Origin: Aphelenchoides besseyi
Lineage: Eukaryota > Nematoda > Chromadorea > Rhabditida > Aphelenchoididae
DNA: 64,000 nucleotides
Assembly: GCA_024699855.1 (NCBI GenBank)
Contig: JAMPIQ010000001.1
Coordinates: forward strand, 6,076,001-6,140,000
Direction: 5' to 3'
The translations under genes and the position numbers were made by a program. How positions within the stretch are numbered: position 1 is the first letter of the stretch; every line of letters begins with the position of its first letter. The notes beneath the pieces are model-generated. The model searched no databases, had not been told where the DNA came from, and worked only from the letters and a program-made list of their open reading frames with translations. Below, in pieces: positions 56,828-64,000 of this stretch.

Positions 56828-57471
56828 CGTGATTCCTTAACCTGAAAACCGTCGAAATTTTGTTGCCACGTCGTCAAAACACGCAAAACCGCGGATGGAC
56901 CAAAAAACGGGGAAAGAAACGCAGAGAAATGAAAACGCGGGTCAAAACTTTCGCTCTTCCACCACCACTGATCCTTACGTCTGTTCAGCAGATGCAAAAA
57001 GAGTTTGGTCGAAGAAACGCGGCCACAATGCGAATCCCTCTTCTGACGACACGCTTCTCGTACGTTTCCCGAACGACGACCAAAACGCGGAAGCCACGAC
57101 GAAACGCAACTCGACGTTGCTGATGAGTTGGCTGTTGGACGCGAATAACTTCGCGAGTGATCGAAAAATTTGCCGCCAATTCGACGCCAAAAAAGATCGC
57201 CGATCCGATAAACAACGTCGGGAATTTGAATCTATTGGCGAAACGTACAAAATTCACAGAAAAAAGCGAAAGCGTTTCACGTCCTCGAACGCGGTTGTTT
57301 TTCATCGGCGGCGCTCGCTAAAATTCTTTGCGATTCGCTCGCTTTTTATTGCGATAGCGACAATTTGCGTCTTTTCGCCGCCTTCGTCGCGTTCTTTGCG
57401 TTCGACGGCGCTTTCCGAAACCGCGTGCCGCTCTCGAAAACCTTTCCGCAGAGTCCTCATTGCGTCCCACC
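56828..57471. other. divergent upstream region of KDEL receptor and DDAH
   Basis: A 235-codon open frame (56895-57602) runs through here, but it overlaps the first DDAH exon in another frame and shows no motif, so I treat it as chance. Overlapping minus-strand frames are equally open. Confidence 0.4.
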
Positions 57472-60400
57472 ATGCGATTTACGCACGCGATCGTCGTCCG
57501 TGTCCCAACGACGACGTTGAAATTCGACAGCAAAAAACTCGCCAAACAATGCGATTTGTCCGTAGCCCGAAAACAACAAGAGGATCTCAACGACACGCTT
57601 AGAGAGGTGAGAGAAACGTTTCCATGCCTTCTACCGTGAATTTCAGTCGGGCGTGGAAGTGATCGAATTGGAGCCCGAAGAAGGAACCGCCGTCGTGAAT
57701 CTCTTCGCCGATGATACGTGAGTTTTATTTGAAGATTTTCGTAAGACGTTTATTTGTGAAACATCAATAATCCAATCATATAAGTGAAAATGGATTTAAA
57801 ACTGAGATTGGGAGTATAATCGAAAACAGGACGCGACCAATTAAGCGGTTTCTTCTTCGAACTCTTCCAGCAAGTTGCGACATGCTTCCTGGACATAGAC
57901 GGTTATCAGGTATAGAGTATTTCAAATTACCTGCAAAACCTGAAGTCCGTAACGGATGCCAATGTTCCGAAGAGCAAGAGCTTGTTCTCGTGTTGCTGTT
58001 GACTCGCCAGTGTTAACGAACACACAGATCAGCTCCGTATACTCCGAATGAACGTTCGTAAGTTCAATCAGTTTCGAGTTTTCGTTGTCAACTTGATTCT
58101 ACAGGGCATCGAAAACAGTGAAGTTCGCACGAAGCATAATCGAGGAAACAAAGAATGCGTCTCCGCTGTTCGAAATTAGTCCAACGTCGGGTTGCGGGTT
58201 TTCGAGAAAAGTTGCGACGAATTCGCGAAGACGGTGAATTCATTTGCTTCTCGAGTCGTTTAACGGATCTTCATCGTGCAACAACGATTGAAAGACTTTC
58301 CGCTAAATTTCTACGTTTCATAATCGTATCTGTTTAACTACTTACCTCGGAATTACTACTCGAACAGAAGGACGTTCACGTTTGTTACTCAAATGACCGC
58401 TGTAATATTCGCATTCCGTTCGGTTAACCGACTTGACGCGTGATAGTCCCAGGAGGATCTTCACCAAAAACTCATGCACCAGACATTGTCTTCGGTACCG
58501 GTGAATCGCTCTAGTCCATTTTCCAAATTATCCACCAAATAGATAAGTCGAATTGCAAGTTTGCGGAACGTTTGTTTTTCCATCAACGTGAAAGACTCGT
58601 ATGTTGTGTGGCGATGTTGCAAAGACTCAACCGACAACATCTTACATTGAAATGTGGTTTTATCGGTGTTTTCGATCGCTTCTCGAAATTCCAAAAATAG
58701 GACGACCTCAGACATGCGCCGTGGAAGCAACGGATGTTTGTAAAGAGATGTTCTTCCTGAACGTGCATATTGAATTTATTACACAACGATAGCCAAACCC
58801 ACGTTTTTCATACAACGCCCTTGCACTCTTAGACCATAATTCTTGATGTTCTTTAAAGAACGTAGCACTTTGATTCGCTGGCAAACAAGAAGAATGACTT
58901 TGCATTCATCAAGCGTAATAATTCTGGTATTCGAAGGAAAGTAGTAGCTTATTCAAACTAAATCACGGTCGGATATGAAAAAACGACACTGACTTCTACT
59001 CGAGTATTACACTCAGGATGCATCATTGCGATTGAAATCGCGTCTGTCCTTTTGAATCGCGTAGCACAAACAGTTTCATCATCAAATACGGACGTTCTAA
59101 GAATGGTCGGCTTTTCTGCCAATTACTCAATCGCTGTAATAATTGCTATCTTTTGGACAACACTACTCTCTTACAAATCTGCCACAACCCATTCGATTCC
59201 TTTCGCTCTTCAGCAGTCGTGTAAACAGTCGCTTTTTCAATGCTCGGTGGTTGTTGCTGGTGAGATCGTTGGGTGGAAAAAGCGACTTGTCGTCGCACCC
59301 GTCGCAGAGCCACAGATCCGCATCAAATCCCCGAAGCAAACACAATGAAAACCAGCACAAAATCAATTACCGGTACGAAGTTTGTGGCACACTTTTCGTG
59401 AAATTGTTTGTGACGTGCCTGACAGGCAATCAATGTCCGCCCGTTCCACACGACTCGCAGAGTTCGAGATCGAATTCCTCTTCGTCCATCTTTTAACTTG
59501 ACTGAAATCAAAGGAATGTAAAGGCCGACAATCAACTCTGATTCCTTCAATAACTTCCCAAAAGCGTATGTAAAATCGTTATAAAACAAAGAAGAACGCC
59601 CACGACCTAAACAACAAACAACTTGCCAGCACAGCGAACACTTTTCCCGCTCGAAATCCGCCGTTACAGTAAATAGTAATCTCGTTGTTTTAGATTAGTC
59701 ATGATCAACGGAACAGCGCTCATAACACGACCAAAGAAAGGAAATACGCGGACGAAAGAAGTGTGTTTCGAATTCCCGTTCTTCTTTTGCAAATCGCTTT
59801 CCAGATCGCCGAGATTGTGCGCGAGTTCGCGTGGCAGTTGATCGAATGTCCCGAACAGGAACGCGGCAAAAACGTCGTTCTGGAGGGAGCCGACGTTGTC
59901 TACACGGGCAAAGAGATCTTCGTCGGAATCCGCAAAAACGGAACAAATGTTGAAGGCGGAATGGTGAGTGAACATCGAAACCTTTCATTCGCATCTTCAG
60001 GTCGTTGCCCGAACATTTCCGGACATTCCCTGCATTCCAATTCACATCGGGAATCAGCATCCGCTCAAGTTCTACGTTTCTGTGGCCACTGACGGCGTCT
60101 TGTCGATGGGAAAGTCGAAAGAAGCGTCAATCGTCCGACAGGTTAGTCGCCCTTTTCTTTCTTCTCATTTTTTGCAGCGAATCGAACGCGAATCAACGTT
60201 CCGCTACAAAGTCCTTAGCATCGAGCCCGACGAGCTCATCAGCTGCCTCAACGTCAACAATCATCTCATTTTTCGTCAGGATAAAAACGAGAAAGTCGTG
60301 AGTTGTTGTGTCGCTGAAGGAGGCGAAGTTTGATTGGCCACGTTTAGGAATTTCGTCTCATTCAACCGCCGACAGAACTTTGGGGCATCAGCGCGCATGA

Positions 60401-60479
60401 GCTGACAAAAATCGGCGCTCCATTCTCTCGTTTCTGTCTTCTTCTCCGCAAAATCAGCAGCTTGAAGCATATCGGTTGA
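57472..60479 (+). CDS. dimethylarginine dimethylaminohydrolase (DDAH)
   Basis: Exons 57472-57606, 57647-57717, 59694-59760, 59805-59963, 60001-60141, 60178-60297 and 60348-60479 give 274 residues (human about 285). DDAH hydrolyses asymmetric dimethylarginine to citrulline and so relieves inhibition of nitric oxide synthase; it is cytosolic. Diagnostic parts are MRFTHAIVVRVP, GTALITRPKKGNTRTKE, VLEGADVVYTGKEIFVGIRK, GNQHPLKFYVSVA (His) and the C-terminal FSRFCLLL with the presumed catalytic Cys. The CVFVED block of other members reads NLFADD here, keeping an acidic pair. The second intron is 1,976 nt and holds a BTB gene relic and a PHD relic on the other strand; the others are about 40 nt. 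Confidence 0.9.
57841..58730 (-). pseudogene. BTB/POZ gene with in-frame amber stop, nested in a DDAH intron
   Basis: On the minus strand PDVGLISNSGDAFFVSSIML followed by RANFTVFDAL matches the BTB core (DVxLxV...F.vHk.iL.a.S.vF..m). The next codon is TAG (58099-58101), then the same frame goes on with NQVDNENSKLIELTNVHSEY, ICVFVNTG and QALALRNIGIRYGLQ. A 42-nt intron and EACRNLLEEFEEETA to the stop at 57841 follow. The stop replaces a residue that is usually Phe or Met. Upstream exons (58730-58330) encode a helical/beta region that may be a degraded MATH domain. Probably a recent pseudogene. Confidence 0.6.
59280..59489 (-). pseudogene. broken PHD-finger fragment in a DDAH intron
   Basis: MDEEEFDLELCESCG starts at 59489. 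In the next frame come NGRTLIACQARHKQFHEKC and, after an intron-like GTAATT, WLCDGCDD. Together these supply the Cys4-His-Cys3 ligand order of a PHD finger, but the first shift needs one missing base and the second has no AG acceptor. The fragment is probably dead. Confidence 0.4.
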
Positions 60480-60563
60480 AGTGCTGGCATAATTCTGCTC
60501 ACAATTCCAATTACTTTAATAAACGCATATTAATACAGAAAAATTGGAAGTTTAAAAGTGAAT

Positions 60564-61276
60564 TCAAGGTTGATTGAAAGCGGTGGGGGGTGGAACCGTC
60601 TGAGTAGTTAAAGTCGGGTTCCAAGCCGACTGATCCGCTGCTCCACCCATCATCGTGTTTCGATCGGCTCTACAAAACAAAACTCGAAAATGAAGTTCAA
60701 CTATTGACTTACTTCTTGCCTAGAGCCATGAAACCGTAGACCACGCCGGAAGCAAACACCGTTCCCGCGCCCAGAAGTGTGTTCAATTCAAAGCAAAACA
60801 TAATCGGCAAAGCTCCCATTCTGAAGTTGCAAATTCGAACAAATTGAAAGCTTCGTACTCACCCGCAATACAATGCCGCTTTTTGCCAATAGGCCCGGGA
60901 CTCGGAAAATGCGGCGATTCGCTCAATGAAGTCGATGAATGAGCAGCAGAACGGCGCCTCCAACGCGATGGTTAGAAAGCCGGCGGCCCTGAAAAGGCAC
61001 TGAAATGGGAATCCGAAAGCCCGCAAACTCACATTTGCAGCAGTACAGCAATGATACACGAAGCACTGATACTCAAAAGTCCCAAGATTCCGAAGAAGAA
61101 ACAAAGAAAACCACCGATGATTCCCAAACCCTTAGCCAAAAAGCGTACCCACCACGGAAAGGCGGCAGCCGGATCGTGTTCTTGCTGAAAAAATCAATTA
61201 GCCGATCCACATCCCTCCTCTCGACTACCTGCATTTGTGCTTGAGCCGAATTGGCGGCTGATTGAGCGGCACCCAT
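60564..61276 (-). CDS. flower-type calcium channel / vesicle membrane protein (CACFD1 homologue)
   Basis: From 61276: MGAAQSAANSAQAQMQ, then PWWVRFLAKGLGIIGGFLCF, two further helices (LLSISASCIIAVLLQM; AGFLTIALEAPFCCSFIDFI), the conserved YWQKAALYCG, and the last helix MFCFELNTLLGAGTVFASGV-VYGFMALGKK, with a polar tail ending in PPPTAFNQP. The LEAPFCC...FI block with its acidic residue in the membrane and the YWQKAxLYC motif are hallmarks of the flower family, four-helix proteins of synaptic and secretory vesicles linked to calcium entry and endocytosis. Introns are about 35-50 nt. AATAAA on this strand is near 60520-60540 in weak form. Confidence 0.9.
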
Positions 61277-61884
61277 TTCTGGAGTCTAAAACGACGAGGA
61301 ATTGAGCCAAAAATCGAAAATGTCTCCACGACCAAAAAAGCCGACCGCCAACACTCACGCAGTAGAAGCCGCGGGCCGAGAAAGTCGATGCTGGAGCCCG
61401 CAAAAAATCCATGTGCCTCTTCGACTTGGCAACGCCGAAGACGTGCACGAGAGAAAACGTCGAGAAAGTTTTTTGCTCTTCGACGTTTTCGCTTGCAACT
61501 CGACTTCTAATTTCGAGTTCGTCGAAAATTGAAATAAAAATAGAAAGCAACGTCCGGTCGTGACTAATTCGATCGACGTCCTCGAACCATCTTCCTGGTG
61601 AAAACAAACGAAAACACGGGAATCGGAAGACGAGCGCGACAAAGTGAACGTTCAGAAACAAAAATCACTTTTTTTGCAGTTGACCAAAAAAAGACGCAAA
61701 TTTTCGGACGTGTAAAAATCCGCTTGCAATTTCGCTGGTGGCAAAAAACGTCACGGCGAATTCAACGCCACGCTTCGCGTCTCGACGCGCACGTTTGTTC
61801 GCGTTTTTGGCGTCGAGTTGCAACGGAAAAACGATGACGAGCGGTCGCCGCGAATCGAAAATATTTTCAGCGATTTGAACGAAA
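61277..61884. other. divergent upstream region of the flower and proteasome genes
   Basis: Many overlapping open frames on both strands without motifs. An ATATTTTCAG acceptor at 61861-61870 lies 14 bp before the proteasome ATG and could be a trans-splice site. Confidence 0.4.
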
Positions 61885-62687
61885 ATGGAGATGTTCGAGA
61901 GTCCTCACGGCAACGTGCCCAATTCGTACACCTTGTAAGTTCGTTGCTTTTCTTTCCTTTCATCTTCGCGCCTTCAGACAACCGACCATCACCGGCACGT
62001 CGGTGATGGCCGTGATCTACGATGGTGGAGTAGCAATGGTGACAGATCGTGATGCCGCTTATGGCCACACACGTCGTTACATGTCGATGTGTCGTCAGTA
62101 TCGTGTGAACGAGAACGTTGTGGTTGGCTTCAGTGGCGATTATGCCGATTTTCAATGGCTGCAGAATGTGATCGAACGTCAAGAAGAAGACATTAAGACC
62201 TATCACACAAACACCAAACTCACGGCCAAAGGTCTCTGGAACTATTTGACTACGTTGTTGTATTATCGTCGTTCGCAGATGAATCCCATTTGGAACACGT
62301 TGGTTGTTGCCGGTAGGCTCACGATTCGTTTTTTCCAATTGTTCTTTAGGAATGCAACCCGAACCCACCTACGACAACTTGGTGCCGTTTATTGGCGTGA
62401 TTACGAATCGTGGAGTCGCGTACGAAACGAAAGCGGTCGCCACGGCGATGGGACAAATGATTTTGACCGAAACCATGCAACGCGATGCACGTGCTCGAGA
62501 CTTCAAGTACAATCGTGACGAGGCGTTGGATTTGTTGGCCAAAATGGTGGAGATCATGAAGTACCGCGACACTTCGGCCACCGGCGACTACGACATCACG
62601 ACCGTGGACGCACAAGGAGTCACTTTGCACAAACCAAAGAAGGTGATCGGCAACTGGGACGTCGCTCACTACGACAATCAATACTAA
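61885..62687 (+). CDS. pbs-7: proteasome subunit beta type-4 (beta-7)
   Basis: Exons 61885-61934, 61978-62312 and 62350-62687 make 240 residues. [20 protein letters not shown] is a short propeptide, followed by [57 protein letters not shown] and [20 protein letters not shown] with [11 protein letters not shown] at the end. These are beta-7 hallmarks ([29 protein letters not shown]). Beta-7 is a non-catalytic ring subunit of the 20S core; its C-terminal arm locks the two beta rings. The start follows a TTTTCAG site by 14 bp. AATAAA is at about 62740. Confidence 0.95.
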
Positions 62688-62689
62688 AC

Positions 62690-63180
62690 TCTTGTTGTTC
62701 GCTAAATCTCGTGTTGTCTTTAATTTATCCGTCTGTTGAAATAAATCCGAGGTTCCTTTCGAATTGTTCTTGGATTTAGAAGCAATAACCACAAATGACG
62801 ATGTGACTCATGAGCACTTGAGCTTCCTAATTAAGAGTTCATTGTCGAGTCTAATTGCTGGTCATCACTTTTGAGATGACTAACAAGGAGTGCTTGTCAT
62901 CGATCCCCGCTGTAATTTGACGTCGTTGGTATCAATCGACGCGTCTCGATGAGCTGAGCATTACTGTATTAGTTATTTTTGCTCAATCGTAGAACTGGCC
63001 AAGTTATTGGCCAAAAACCAAAAATAAAAAAATCGCTAAAATCGTACTATCGATCATGCTGATTATCGTGGTGAAAACCGTTTCTTTTTATCGCGCTTCA
63101 TTCTGGAGATATTGGCCGTTTTATTTGGCCTCAATTTTTTTTGAGTTATGGTCCGGTCGTTTTCAATTGAAAGTGTGAGC
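62690..63180. other. intergenic; no gene seen
   Basis: Apart from the proteasome polyadenylation signal I find nothing. Confidence 0.4.
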
Positions 63181-63181
63181 A

Positions 63182-63252
63182 GCGGTGGCCGAGTGGTTAG
63201 TGGCTAGCGACTCCAATTGGGTCGTTTGTTCGACTCTCTCTGCGGTCGCTAT
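63182..63252 (+). other. tRNA-like sequence, probably a degenerate tRNA or tRNA-derived repeat
   Basis: GCGGTGGCCGAGTGGTTAGT looks like the start and D-arm of a Leu/Ser-type tRNA, followed by an anticodon-like arm (CGAC...GTCG) and a TTCGAC T-loop. The acceptor stem would have only four Watson-Crick and two wobble pairs, and the T-stem is poor. It is not a convincing functional tRNA. Confidence 0.35.
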
Positions 63253-63520
63253 TATCTTTTGTTTGGTTTTTACAAAACACGGTTTCTCTTCAAAAAAAAC
63301 TCACAACAGAAATTCGTTTCAATCAAAAATTTCCCTTGAAAATCAAGGGCTCGAAACAAGGGAAAATCGGGTTTCACAGGGGGGAGTACGTGCAAAAATT
63401 TCAGAATTGAAAATTCACTTTTCATCAACAAAAAAAGTGAAGGAATTTGTTTAATTCTTTAAAAATTTTTGTTTTAGTATTTAATGTCAAGTAAATTAAG
63501 TGTATTTTTTTAAAAAATAG

Positions 63521-63997
63521 CTACCAATGTACGTGGTAGTCGACAAAGAAATGGCGAAAACACAGATTCTGTTCGCAATAGCTGCAGATAAGAAGTGATG
63601 AAGATTCGCAGTTTTCGCGATCGCATGTCAAATTGCCGTTAAAACAGTATTGAACAGGGTGTTGAAATTGTTCCGTCGCTTCGCCGTCATCGTAGCCTGC
63701 TTGTCTCCACGAGTGTCGGCGGAAATCGTAAAATCGCGGAGCAGAAAACTGATTATGAGTTAGTGACATCAGTTTGATTGCGTTGTCGCGTTGATACATC
63801 ATCGTTTCGGTGTTGAACAGAATCGCATGGTCGTGGATTTTGCGGACAAAATTCTTCCACATTCGGAAAAAGAAGACGTCTAGAGGCTGCGCCAAGTAGG
63901 TGAAGTGCTTCGGAATTATTCGAATGTTGATTCGGCGATCTCCAGGTCGAACGGAGTTGACTGCGTCTTCATTACGAAAGCCAACCCACGAATCCAA
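63521..63997 (-). mobile_element. DDE-type transposase C-terminal part, cut by the window edge
   Basis: The frame starts MDSWVGFRNEDAV at the right edge and continues with RIIPKHFTYLAQPLDVFFFR and MWKNFVRKI, the typical end of pogo/DDE_1-type transposases (DSWxG ... IPxxTTxxxQPLDVxxF+xxK). A zinc-ligand-like tail (CDRENCESSSLLICSYCEQN-LCFRHFF) follows. The frame is open to the window end, so the N-terminal DNA-binding part and first catalytic residues lie outside. The intact frame suggests a fairly young copy or a domesticated gene. Confidence 0.65.
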
Positions 63998-64000
63998 AAT

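Noticed and set aside
56895..57602. 235-codon open frame on the + strand upstream of DDAH
   Set aside because: It overlaps the first DDAH exon in another frame, contains no motif, and the opposite strand is equally open; the region is simply poor in stop codons.
57700..59694. A missing DDAH exon for the CVFVED block
   Set aside because: On closer alignment LFADDT followed directly by LVMINGTALITRP covers the block residue by residue, so no exon is missing.
61262..61837. Several overlapping long frames between the flower and proteasome genes
   Set aside because: Frames on both strands overlap each other, have Arg/Ser-rich composition typical of shadow frames and no splice-consistent extension.
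1..64000. CRISPR arrays, rRNA genes or bacterial operons
   Set aside because: No direct-repeat array, no rRNA-like conserved stretch and pervasive spliceosomal introns rule out a prokaryotic reading.

Overview
This window looks like nuclear DNA from a nematode whose species I cannot name. The evidence is a set of intron-rich genes with very short introns (mostly about 30-50 nt, GT...TTTCAG), U-rich TTTCAG acceptors placed directly before start codons (consistent with spliced-leader trans-splicing), AATAAA signals just after stops, and nematode-type families (ground-like protein, serpentine chemoreceptor, thaumatin-like protein, C. elegans-like muscle myosin). All exon models below were joined by eye from reading frame and splice phase.

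Layout: 0.9-7 kb (+) holds a broken membrane/coiled-coil gene, a very short intermediate-filament-like gene, COP9 subunit 3 (CSN3) and Integrator subunit 4 (INTS4); the last two are 123 bp apart and look like an operon. 7.2-14 kb (+) holds a purple acid phosphatase, a chemoreceptor GPCR and a CK1/TTBK-type pseudokinase with a charged helical tail. 14.6-24 kb holds small secreted proteins (thaumatin-like, glycine-rich, leucine-rich), a mitochondrial SSB-like gene, an aspartic protease with a frameshift at its second active site, and an E2-variant gene. 24.9-28.3 kb (-) holds a calpain and a NEK6/7 kinase.

29.07-42.35 kb (-) is one muscle myosin heavy chain gene. Three of its introns hold genes or ORFs on the opposite strand (a FLYWCH zinc-finger gene, an unknown gene with a GC-AG intron, an acidic ORF), and one also carries a complete but dead Tc1-like transposon. 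The two longest introns lead into 22-nt and 20-nt microexons whose 3' splice sites read AT and AC instead of AG.

43.2-50 kb (+) holds a tandem pair of ionotropic-receptor-like genes, a ground-like protein and an aspartic protease homologue that lacks its first catalytic Asp. 50.6-53.7 kb is a patch of decayed mobile elements and unknown ORFs. 54.3-62.7 kb holds an alpha carbonic anhydrase, a small membrane protein, the KDEL receptor, DDAH (whose 2-kb intron contains a BTB gene with an in-frame stop and a broken PHD finger on the other strand), a flower-type membrane protein and proteasome beta-7. The right edge enters another DDE-type transposase ORF.

The housekeeping genes cover protein turnover (CSN3, proteasome), RNA processing (INTS4), ER retrieval (KDEL receptor), NO-pathway metabolism (DDAH), mitosis (NEK) and muscle. 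The recurrent unusual themes are genes nested antisense in introns and enzyme families with lost catalytic residues.
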